Origin: Fasciola hepatica
Taxonomy: Eukaryota > Platyhelminthes > Trematoda > Plagiorchiida > Fasciolidae
DNA length: 64,000 bases
Direction of reading: 5' to 3'
Assembly: GCA_948099385.1 (NCBI GenBank)
Contig: CANUEZ040000191.1
Coordinates: 7,626,001-7,690,000, forward strand
Shown piece by piece: positions 14,703 through 26,602 of this stretch. Positions within the stretch are counted from its first letter, which is position 1; each line of letters starts with the position of its first letter. The position numbers and the translations under genes were made by a program. Under the pieces are notes generated by a model, which was not told where the DNA came from, made no database searches, and saw nothing but the letters and a program-made list of their open reading frames with translations.

Positions 14703-17252
14703 AAGTAAAACCAAGGCATTCCCTTATGCACAATCCCCACACAGATTGCTCATACAATGCAATAGAGCAGTAGCAGAGTAGATTTGTATAATATGATTCT
14801 CCATGCAGCTTGAACACTGAACTGACCATTGAAAATGATGGAAGCACTGTAGAGCTGTTTGATCCGCTAAGGGAATCATGAGCATTGCACATGGACAGAG
14901 CCCACACGGGGACACGAACAAGGGTTTGGGTGAACGAATGTCAGTCGAACACCCAAACCACAAGGCTATCCGATATGGGTCTCAACGCTTTGTTCAACAT
15001 ATACAATACATGATATAGCACAATCCCCAAATTGGCTTCGGCTTTCGCTTTCGCTTTGAACGGTAACAACCAAATTCTCGCGCACCGATCCAATCCTATT
15101 TTCCATCACTTCTCTATTTATGGGCCTAAGTAAAACCAAGGCATTCCCTTATGCACAATCCCCACACAGATTGCTCATACAATGCAATAGAGCAGTAGCA
15201 GATTAGATTTGTATAATATGATTCTCCATGCAGCTTGAACACTGAACTGACCATTGAAAATTATGGAAGCACTGTAGAGCTGTTTGATCCGCTAAGGGAA
15301 TCATGAGCATTGCACATGGACAGAGCCCACACGGGGACACGAACAAGGGATGGGGTGAACGATTGTCAGTCGAACACCCAAACCACAAGGCTATCCGATA
15401 TGGGTCTCAACGCTTTGTTCAACATATACACTACATGATATAGCACAATCCCCAAATTGGCTTCGGCTTTCGCTTTCGCTTTGAACGGTTACAATCAAAT
15501 TCTCGCACACCGATCCAATCCTATTTTCCATAACTTCTCCATTTATGGGCCTAAGTAAAACCAAGGCATTCCCTTATGAACAATCCCCACACAGATTGCT
15601 CATACAATGCAATAGAGCAGTAGCAGAGTAGATTTGTATAATATGATTCTCCATGCAGCTTGAACACTGAACTGACCATTGAAAATTATGGAAGCACTGT
15701 AGAGCTGGTTGATCCGCTAAGGGAATCATGAGCATTGCACATGGACAGAGCCCACACGGGGACACGAACAAGGGTTGGGGTGAACGATTGTCAGTCGAAC
15801 AACCAAACCACAAGGCTATCCGATATGGGTCTGAACGCTTTGTTCAACATATACACTACATGATATAGCACAATCCACAAATTGGCTTCGGCTTTCGCTT
15901 TCGCTTTTAACGGTAACAACCAAATTCTCGCGCACCGATCCAATCCTATTTTCCATCACTTCTCTATTTATGGGCCTAAGTAAAACCAAGGCATTCCCTT
16001 ATGCACAATCCCCACACAGATTGCTCATACAATGCAATAGAGCAGTAGCAGAGTAGATTTGTATAATATGATTCTCCATGCAGCTTGAACACTGAACTGA
16101 CCATTGAAAATGATGGAAGCACTGTAGAGCTGTTTGATCCGCTAAGGGAATCATGAGCATTGCACATGGACAGAGCCCACACGGGGACACGAACAAGGGT
16201 TTGGGTGAACGAATGTCAGTCGAACACCCAAACCACAAGGCTATCCGATATGGGTCTCAACGCTTTGTTCAACATATACAATACATGATATAGCACAATC
16301 CCCAAATTGGCTTCGGCTTTCGCTTTCGCTTTGAACGGTAACAACCAAATTCTCGCGCACCGATCCAATCCTATTTTCCATCACTTCTCTATTTATGGGC
16401 CTAAGTAAAACCAAGGCATTCCCTTATGCACAATCCCCACACAGATTGCTCATACAATGCAATAGAGCAGTAGCAGATTAGATTTGTATAATATGATTCT
16501 CCATGCAGCTTGAACACTGAACTGACCATTGAAAATTATGGAAGCACTGTAGAGCTGTTTGATCCGCTAAGGGAATCATGAGCATTGCACATGGACAGAG
16601 CCCACACGGGGACACGAACAAGGGATGGGGTGAACGATTGTCAGTCGAACACCCAAACCACAAGGCTATCCGATATGGGTCTGAACGCTTTGTTCAACAT
16701 ATACACTACATGATATAGCACAATCCCCAAATTGGCTTCGGCTTTCGCTTTCGCTTTGAACGGTTACAATCAAATTCTCGCACACCGATCCAATCCTATT
16801 TTCCATAACTTCTCCATTTATGGGCCTAAGTAAAACCAAGGCATTCCCTTATGAACAATCCCCACACAGATTGCTCATACAATGCAATAGAGCAGTAGCA
16901 GAGTAGATTTGTATAATATGATTCTCCATGCAGCTTGAACACTGAACTGACCATTGAAAATTATGGAAGCACTGTAGAGCTGGTTGATCCGCTAAGGGAA
17001 TCATGAGCATTGCACATGGACAGAGCCCACACGGGGACACGAACAAGGGTTGGGGTGAACGATTGTCAGTCGAACAACCAAACCACAAGGCTATCCGATA
17101 TGGGTCTGAACGCTTTGTTCAACATATACAATACATGATATAGCACAATCCACAAATTGGCTTCGGCTTTCGCTTTCGCTTTTAACGGTAACAATCAAAT
17201 TCTCGCACACCGATCCAATCCTATGTTCCATCACTTCTCTATTTATGGGCCT
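14703..17252 (+). repeat. Trimer higher-order repeat, two copies of 1,275 bp
   Basis: Units 14703, 15128, 15553 are repeated as 15978, 16403, 16828. The shared order is distinctive: TTATGCACAAT with AGAGTAGATTT; then AGATTAGATTT with AAGGGATGGGG; then a unit preceded by CGGTTACAATC and TTCCATAACTTCTCC. Over about 14703-15850 against 15978-17125 I saw essentially one difference (CTCAACG near 15407 against CTGAACG near 16682). The tails of the third units differ at several sites, so the duplicated tract ends there. This looks like a recent tandem duplication of three monomers. Confidence 0.9.
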
Positions 17253-18807
17253 AAGTAAAACCAAGGCATTCCCTTATGAACAATCCCCACACAGATTGCT
17301 CATACAATGCAATAGAGCAGTAGCAGAGTAGATTTGTATAATATGATTCTCCATGCAGCTTGAACACTGAACTGACCATTGAAAATTATGGAAGCACTGT
17401 AGAGCTGGTTGATCCGCTAAGGGAATCATGAGCATTGCACATGGACAGAGCCCACACGGAGACACGAACAAGGGTTTGGGTGAACGAATGTCAGTCGAAC
17501 ACCCAAACCACAAGGCTATCCGATATGGGTCTGAACGCTTTGTTCAACATATACACTACATGATATAGCACAATCCCCAAATTGGATTCGGCTTTCGCTT
17601 TCGCTTTGAACGGTAACAACCAAATTCTCGCGCACCGATCCAATCCTATTTTCCATCACTTCTCTATTTATGGGCCTAAGTAAAACCAAGGCATTCCCTT
17701 ATGAACAATCCCCACACAGATTGCTCATACAATGCAATAGAGCAGTAGCAGAGTAGATTTGTATAATATGATTCTCCATGCAGCTTGAACACTGAACTGA
17801 CCATTGAAAATGATGGAAGCACTGTAGAGCTGTTTGATCCGCTAAGGGAATCATGAGCATTGCACATGGACAGAGCCCACACGGGGACACGAACAAGGGT
17901 TGGGGTGAACGAATGTCAGTCGAACACCCAAACCACAAGGCTATCTGATATGGGTCTCAACGCTTCGTTCAACATATACACTACATGATATAGCACAATC
18001 CCCAAATTGGCTTCGGCTTTCGCTTTCGCTTTTAACGGTAACAATCAAATTCTCGCACACCGAACCAATCCTATTTTCCATCACTTCTCCATTTATGGGC
18101 CTAAGTAAAACCAAGGCATTCCCTTATGAACAATCCCCACACAGATTGCTCATACAATGCAATAGAGCAGTAGCAGAGTAGATTTGTATAATATGATTCT
18201 CCATGCAGCTTGAACACTGAACTGACCATTGAAAATGATGGAAGCACTGTAGAGCTGGTTGATCCGCTAAGGGAATCATGAGCATTGCACATGGACAGAG
18301 CCCACACGGAGACACGAACAAGGGTTTGGGTGAACGATTGTCAGTCGAACACCCAAACCACAAGGCTATCCGATATGGGTCTGAACGCTTTGTTCAACAT
18401 ATACACTACATGATATAGCACAATCCCCAAATTGGCTTCGGCTTTCGCTTTCGCTTTGAACGGTAACAACCAAATTCTCGCGCACCGATCCAATCCTATT
18501 TTCCATCACTTCTCTATTTATGGGCCTAAGTAAAACCAAGGCATTCCCTTATGAACAATCCCCACACAGATTGCTCATGCAATGCAATAAAGCAGTAGCA
18601 GAGTAGATTTGTATAATATGATTCTCCATGCAGCTTGAACACTGAACTGACCATTGAAAATGATGGAAGCACTGTACAGCTGTTTGATCTGCTAAGGGAA
18701 TCATGAGCATTGCACATGGACAGAGCCCACACGGGGACACGAACAAGGGTTGGGGTGAACGATTGTCAGTCGAACACCCAAACCACAAGGCTATCCGATA
18801 TGGGTCT

Positions 18808-18817
18808 CAAAGCTTTG
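18808..18817. repeat. 10-bp palindrome CAAAGCTTTG (recurrent, domain A example)
   Basis: A perfect palindrome at about unit positions 280-289, present where a unit reads CTCAAAGCTTTG instead of CTCAACGCTTTG. It is frequent in domain A (for example units 3657, 13428, 13853, 24054) and rare in domain B (49491 and 60509 are exceptions). It therefore marks the opposite end of the array from CCCATATGGG. Confidence 0.7.
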
Positions 18818-18952
18818 TTCAACATATACAATACATGATATAGCACAATCCCCAAATTGGCTTCGGCTTTCGCTTTCGCTTTGAACGGTAACAACCAAAT
18901 TCTCGCACACCGATCCAATCCTATTTTCCATCACTTCTCTATTTATGGGCCT

Positions 18953-19377
18953 AAGTAAAACCAAGGCATTCCCTTATGAACAATCCCCACACAGATTGCT
19001 CATACAATGCAATAGAGCAGTAGCAGAGTAGATTTGTATAATATGATTCTCCATGCAGCTTGAACACTGAACTGACCATTGAAAATGATGGAAGCACTGT
19101 ACAGCTGTTTGATCCGCTAAGGGAATCATGAGCATTGCACATGGACAGAGCCCACACGGGGACACGAACAAGGGTTGGGGTGAACGATTGTCAGTCGAAC
19201 ACCCAAACCACAAGGCTATCCGATATGGGTCTGAACGCTTTGTTCAACATATACACTACATGATATAGCACAATCCCCAAATTGGCTTCGGCTTTCGCTT
19301 TCGCTTTGAACGGTAACAACCAAATTCTCGCGCACCGATCCAATCCTATGTTCCATCACTTCTCTATTTATGGGCCT
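18953..19377 (+). repeat. Reference monomer, type A (425 bp)
   Basis: A typical 425-bp unit with few private changes. From its first base it carries AAGTAAAACCAAGGCATTCC, the CCCC form of the indel site, CATACAATGCAATAG, AGAGTAGATTTGTATAATATG, AAAATGATGGAAGC, the 8-bp palindrome ACAGCTGT, CCCACACGGGGACACG, CAGTCGAACACCC, CCGATATGGG, CTGAACGCTTTG, the pyrimidine tract with two GCTTTC hexamers, AACGGTAACAACC and CTATGTTCC. It has no introns, transposon ends or RNA-gene signals that I can see. Use it as a query for domain A. Confidence 0.85.
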
Positions 19378-22353
19378 AAGTAAAACCAAGGCATTCCCTT
19401 ATGAACAATCCCCACACAGATTGCTCATGCAATGCAATAGAGCAGTAGCAGAGTAGATTTGTATAATATGATTCTCCATGTAGCTTGAACACTGAACTGA
19501 CCATTGAAAATGATGGAAGCACTGTACAGCTGTTTGATCCGCTAAGGGAATCATGAGCATTGCACATGGACAGAGCCCACACGGGGACACGAACAAGGGT
19601 TGGGGTGAACGAATGTCAGTCGAACACCCAAACCACAAGGCTATCCGATATGGGTCTCAACGCTTTGTTCAACATATACAATACACGATATAGCACAATC
19701 CCCAAATTGGCTTCGGCTTTCGCTTTCGCTTTGAACGGTAACAACCAAATTCTCGCACACCGATCCAATCCTATGTTCCATCACTCCTCTATTTATGGGC
19801 CTAAGTAAAACCAAGGCATTCCCTTATGCACAATCCCCACACAGATTGCTCATACAATGCAATAGAGCAGTAGCAGAGTAGATTTGTATAATATGATTCT
19901 CCATGCAGCTTGAACACTGAACTGACCATTGAAAATGATGGAAGCACTGTACAACTGATTGATCCGCTAAGGGAATCATGAGCATATCATATGGACAGAG
20001 CCCAACACGGAGACACGAACAAGGGTTGGGTTGAACGAATGTCACACGAACAACCAAACCACAAGGCTTTCCGATATGGGTCTCAAAGCTTTGTTCAACA
20101 TATACACTACATGATATAGCACAATCCCCAAATTGGCTTCGGCTTTCGCTTTCGCTTTTAACGGTAACAATCAAATTCTCGCACACCGATCCAATCCTAT
20201 TTTCCATCACTTCTCTATTTATGGGCCTAAGTAAAACCAAGGCATTCCCTTATGAACAATCCCCACACAGATTGCTCATACAATGCAATAGAGCAGTAGC
20301 AGAGTAGATTTGTATAATATGATTCTCCATGCAGCTTGAACACTGAACTGACCATTGAAAATGATGGAAGCACTGTACAGCTGTTTGATCCGCTAAGGGA
20401 ATCATGAGCATTGCACATGGACAGAGCCCACACTGGCACACGAACAAGGGTTGGGGTGAACGAATGTCAGTCGAACACCCAAACCACAAGGCTATCCGAT
20501 ATGGGTCTCAACGCTTCGTTCAACATATACACTACATGATATAGCACAATCCCCAAATTGGCTTCGGCTTTCGCTTTCGCTTTTAACGGTAACAATCAAA
20601 TTCTCGCACACCGATCCAATCCTATTTTCCATCACTTCTCTATTTATGGGCCTAAGTAAAACCAAGGCATTCCCTTATGAACAATCCCCACACAGATTGC
20701 TCATACAATGCAATAGAGCAGTAGCAGAGTAGATTTGTATAATATGATTCTCCATGCAGCTTGAACACTGAACTGACCATTGAAAATGATGGAAGCACTG
20801 TAGAGCTGTTTGATCCGCTAAGGGAATCATGAGCATTGCACATGGACAGAGCCCACACGGAGACACGAACAAGGGTTTGGGTGAACGAATGTCAGTCGAA
20901 CACCCAAACCACAAGGCTATCCGATATGGGTCTCAAAGCTTTGTTCAACATATACAATACATGATATAGCACAATCCCCAAATTGGCTTCGGCTTTCGCT
21001 TTGGCTTTGAACGGTAACAACCAAATTCTCGCGCACCGATCCAATCCTATGTTCCATCACTTCTCTATTTATGGGCCTAAGTAAAACCAAGGCATTCCCT
21101 TTTGCACAATCCCCACACAGATTGCTCATGCAATGCAATAGAGCAGTAGCAGATTTGATTTGTATAATATGATTCTCCATGCAGCTTGAACACTGAACTG
21201 ACCATTGAAAATGATGGAAGCACTGTAGAGCTGTTTGATCCGCTAAGGGAATCATGAGCATTGCACATGGACAGAGCCCACACGGGGAGACGAACAAGGG
21301 TTGGGGTGAACGATTGTCAGTCGAACACCCAAACCACAAGGCTATCCGATATGGGTCTCAAAGCTTTGTTCAACATATACACTATATGATATAGCACAAT
21401 CCCCAAATTGGATTCGGCTTTCGCTTTCGCTTTTAACGGTTACAATCAAATTCTCGCACACCGATCCAATCCTATTTTCCATCACTTCTCTATTTATGGG
21501 CCTAAGTAAAACCAAGGCATTCCCTTATGAACAATCCCCACACAGATTGCTCATACAATGCAATAGAGCAGTAGCAGAGTAGATTTGTATAATATGATTC
21601 TCCATGCAGCTTGAACACTGAACTGACCATTGAAAATGATGGAAGCACTGTACAGCTGTTTGATCCGCTAAGGGAATCATGAGCATTGCACATGGACAGA
21701 GCCCACACGGGGACACGAACAAGGGTTGGGGTGAACGATTGTCAGTCGAACACCCAAACCACAAGGCTATCCGATATGGGTCTGAACGCTTTGTTCAACA
21801 TATACACTACATGATATAGCACAATCCCCAAATTGGCTTCGGCTTTCGCTTTCGCTTTGAACGGTAACAACCAAATTCTCGCACACCGATCCAATCCTAT
21901 GTTCCATCACTTCTCTATTTATGGGCCTAAGTAAAACCAAGGCATTCCCTTATGAACAATCCCCACACAGATTGCTCATGCAATGCAATAGAGCAGTAGC
22001 AGAGTAGATTTGTATAATGTGATTCTCCATGCAGCTTGAACACTGAACTGACCATTGAATATTATGGAAGCACTGTACAGCTGTTTGATCCGCTAAGGGA
22101 ATCATGAGCATTGCACATGGACAGAGCCCACACGGGGACACGAACAAGGGTTGGGGTGAACGATTGTCAGTCGAACACCCAAACCAGAATGCTATCCCAT
22201 ATGGGTCGCAACGCTTTGTTCAACATATACACTACATGATATAGCACAATCCCCAAATTGGCTTCGGCTTTCGCTTTCGCTTTGAACGGTACCAATCAAA
22301 TTCTCGCGGACCGATCCAATCCTATATTCCATCACTTCTCTATTTATGGGCCT

Positions 22354-25300
22354 AAGTAAAACCAAGGCATTCCCTTATGAACAATCCCCACACAGATTGC
22401 TCATACAATGCAATAGAGCAGTAGCAGAGTAGATTTGTATAATATGATTCTCCATGCAGCTTGAACACTGAACTGACCATTGAAAATGATGGAAGCACTG
22501 TAGAGCTGTTTGATCCGCTAAGGGAATCATGAGCATTGCACATGGACAGAGCCCACACGGAGACACGAACAAGGGTCGGGGTTAACGATTGTCAGTCGAA
22601 CACCCAAACCACAAGGCTATCCGATATAGGTCTGAACGCTTTGTTCAACATATACAATACATGATATAGCACAATCCCCAAATTGGCTTCGGCTTTCGCT
22701 TTCGCTTTGAACGGTAACAACCAAATTCTCGCACACCGATCCAATCCCATGTTCCATCACTTCTCTATTTATGGGCCTAAGTAAAACCAAGGCATTCCCT
22801 TATGAACAATCCCCACACAGTTTGCTCATACAATGCAATAGAGCAGTAGCAGAGTAGATTTGTATAATATGATTCTCCATGCAGCTTGAACACTGAACTG
22901 ACCATTGAAAATTATGGAAGCACTGTACAGCTGTTTGATCCGCTAAGGGAATCATGAGCATTGCACATGGACAGAGCCCACACGGGGACACGAACAAGGG
23001 TTGGGGTGAACGATTCTCAGTCGAACACCCAAACCACAAGGCTATCCGATATGGGTCTCAAAGCTTTGTTCAACATATACACTACATGATATAGCACAAT
23101 CCCCAAATTGGCTTCGGCTTTCGCTTTCGCTTTGAACGGTAACAATCAAATTCTCGCACACCGATCCAATCCTATTTTCCATCACTTCTCTATTCATGGG
23201 CCTAAGTAAAACCAAGGCATTCCCTTATGAACAATCCCCACACAGATTGCTCATACGATGCAATAGAGCAGTAGCAGAGTAGATTTGTATAATATGATTC
23301 TCCATGCAGCTTGAACACTGAACTGACCATTGAAAATGATGGAAGCACTGTAGAGCTGTTTGATCCGCTAAGGGAATCATGAGCATTGCACATGGACAGA
23401 GCCCACACGGGGACACGAACAAGGGTTGGGGTGAACGAATGTCAGTCGAACACCCAAACCACAAGGCTATCCGATATGGGTCTCAACGCTTTGTTCAACA
23501 TATACAATACATGATATAGCACAATCCCCAAATTGGCTTCGGCTTTCGCTTTCGCTTTGAACGGGAACAACCAAATTCTCGCGCACCGATCCAATCCTAT
23601 GTTCCATCACTTCTCTATTTATGGGCCTAAGTAAAACCAAGGCATTCCCTTATGAACAATCCCCACACAGATTGCTCATGCAATGCAATAGAGCAGTAGC
23701 AGAGTAGATTTGTATAATATGATTCTCCATGCAGCTTGAACACTGAACTGACCATTGAAAATGATGGAAGCACTGTAGAGCTGTTTGATCCGCTAAGGGA
23801 ATCATGAGCATTGCACATGGACAGAGCCCACACGGAGACACGAACAAGGGTCGGGGTTAACGATTGTCAGTCGAACACCCAAAACAGAATGCTATCCCAT
23901 ATGGGTCTGAACGCTTTGTTCAACATATACAATACATGATATAGCACAATCCCCAAATTGGCTTCGGCTTTCGCTTTCGCTTTGAACGGTAACAACCAAA
24001 ATCTCGCACACCGATCCAATCTTATGTTCCATCACTTCTCTATTTATGGGCCTAAGTAAAACCAAGGCATTCCCTTATGAACAATCCCCACACAGTTTGC
24101 TCATACAATGCAATAGAGCAGTAGCAGAGTAGATTTGTATAATATGATTCTCCATGCAGCTTGAACACTGAACTGACCATTGAAAATGATGGAAGCACTG
24201 TAGAGCTGTTTGATCCGCTAAGGGAATCATGAGCATTGCACATGGACAGAGCCCACACGGGGACACGAACAAGGGTTTGGGTGAACGATTGTCAGTCGAA
24301 CACCCAAACCACAAGGCTATCCGATATGGGTCTCAAAGCTTTGTTCAACATATACACTACATGATATAGCACAATCCCCAAATTGGCTTCGGCTTTCGCT
24401 TTCGCTTTGAACGGTTACAATCAAATTCTCGCACACCGATCCAATCCTATTTTACATCACTTCTCTATTTATGGGCCTAAGTAAAACCAAGGCATTCCCT
24501 TATGAACAATCCCCACACAGATTGCTCATACGATGCAATAGAGCAGTAGCAGAGTAGATTTGTATAATATGATTCTCCATGCAGCTTGAACACTGAACTG
24601 ACCATTGAAAATGATGGAAGCACTGTAGAGCTGTTTGATCCGCTAAGGGAATCATGAGCATTGCACATGGACAGAGCCCACACGGGGACACGAACAAGGG
24701 TTGGGGTGAACGATTGTCAGTCTTACACCCAAACCACAAGGCTATCCGATATGGGTCTCAACGCTTTGTTCAACATATACAATACATGATATAGCACAAT
24801 CCCCAAATTGGCTTCGGCTTTCGCTTTCGCTTTGAACGGGAACAACCAAATTCTCTCGCACCGATCCAATCCTATGTTCCATCACTTCTCCATTTATGGG
24901 CCTAAGTAAAACCAAGGCATTCCCTTATGAACAATCCCCACACAGATTGCTCATACAATGCAATAGAGCAGTAGCAGAGTAGATTTGTATAATATGATTC
25001 TCCATGCAGCTTGAACACTGAACTGACCATTGAAAATGATGGAAGCACTGTAGAGCTGTTTGATCCGCTAAGGGAATCATGAGCATTGCACATGGACAGA
25101 GCCCACACGGAGACACGAACAAGGGTCGGGGTTAACGATTGTCAGTCGAACACCCAAAACAGAATGCTATCCCATATGGGTCTGAACGCTTTGTTCAACA
25201 TATACAATACATGATATAGCACAATCCCCAAATTGGATTCGGCTTTCGCTTTCGCTTTGAACGGTAACAACCAAATTCTCGCACACCGATCCAATCCCAT

Positions 25301-26602
25301 GTTCCATCACTTCTCTATTTATGGGCCTAAGTAAAACCAAGGCATTCCCTTATGAACAATCCCCACACAGTTTGCTCACACAATGCAATAGAGCAGTAGC
25401 AGAGTAGATTTGTATAATATGATTCTCCATGCAGCTTGAACACTGAACTGACCATTGAAAATGATGGAAGCACTGTAGAGCTGTTTGATCCGCTAAGGGA
25501 ATCATGAGCATTGCACATGGACAGAGCCCACACGGGGACACGAACAAGGGTTTGGGTGAACGATTGTCAGTCGAACACCCAAACCACAAGGCTATCCGAT
25601 ATGGGTCTCAAAGCTTTGTTCAACATATACACTACATGATATAGCACAATCCCCAAATTGGCTTCGGCTTTCGCTTTCGCTTTGAACGGTTACAATCAAA
25701 TTCTCGCACACCGATCCAATCCTATTTTACATCACTTCTCTATTTATGGGCCTAAGTAAAACCAAGGCATTCCCTTATGAACAATCCCCACACAGATTGC
25801 TCATACGATGCAATAGAGCAGTAGCAGAGTAGATTTGTATAATATGATTCTCCATGCAGCTTGAACACTGAACTGACCATTGAAAATGATGGAAGCACTG
25901 TAGAGCTGTTTGATCCGCTAAGGGAATCATGAGCATTGCACATGGACAGAGCCCACACGGGGACACGAACAAGGGTTGGGGTGAACGATTGTCAGTCTTA
26001 CACCCAAACCACAAGGCTATCCGATATGGGTCTCAACGCTTTGTTCAACATATACAATACATGATATAGCACAATCCCCAAATTGGCTTCGGCTTTCGCT
26101 TTCGCTTTGAACGGGAACAACCAAATTCTCGCGCACCGATCCAATCCTATGTTCCATCACTTCTCCATTTATGGGCCTAAGTAAAACCAAGGCATTCCCT
26201 TATGAACAATCCACACACAGATTGCTCATACAATGCAATAGAGCAGTAGCAGAGTAAATTTGTATAATATGATTCTCCATGCAGCTTGAACACTGAACTG
26301 ACCATTGAAAATGATGGAAGCACTGTACAGCTGTTTGATCCGCTAAGGGAATCATGAGCATTGCACATGGACAGAGCCCACACGGAGACACGAACAAGGG
26401 TTGGGGTTAACGATTGTCAGTCGAACACCCAAACCAGAATGCTATCCCATATGGGTCTGAACGCTTTGTTCAACATATACAATACATGATATAGCACAAT
26501 CCCCAAATTGGCTTCGGCTTTCGCTTTCGCTTTGAACGGTACCAATCAAATTCTCGCGGACCGATCCAATCCTATGTTCCATCACTTCTCTATTTATGGG
26601 CT
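22354..26602 (+). repeat. Trimer higher-order repeat, three copies plus one unit
   Basis: Three rounds of a 1,275-bp trimer: 22354-22779-23204, 23629-24054-24479 and 24904-25329-25754, then a fourth first-type unit at 26179 (424 bp). The first unit type carries GGGGTTAACG. The second carries CACAGTTTGCTCA. The third carries CATACGATGC, and in rounds two and three also CAGTCTTACACCC and a preceding TTTTACATCAC. Rounds two and three are closest (AAAACAGAATGCT in both; CGGGAACAACC after every round), so they were probably duplicated last. Confidence 0.9.

Larger units (their letters stand above)
17253..22353 (+). repeat. Array block 5
   Basis: Units starting 17253, 17678, 18103, 18528, 18953, 19378, 19803, 20229, 20654, 21079, 21504 and 21929. 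All are 425 bp except 19803 (426). Unit 19803 is irregular: GAGCATATCATATGG replaces GAGCATTGCACATGG and an extra A gives CCCAACACGG. Unit 21079 has the rare CCCTTTTGCACAATCC and CGGGGAGACG. Unit 21929 has ACCAGAATGCT, GGTACCAATC and CGCGGACCG, all shared with the unit at 26179. Confidence 0.95.
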
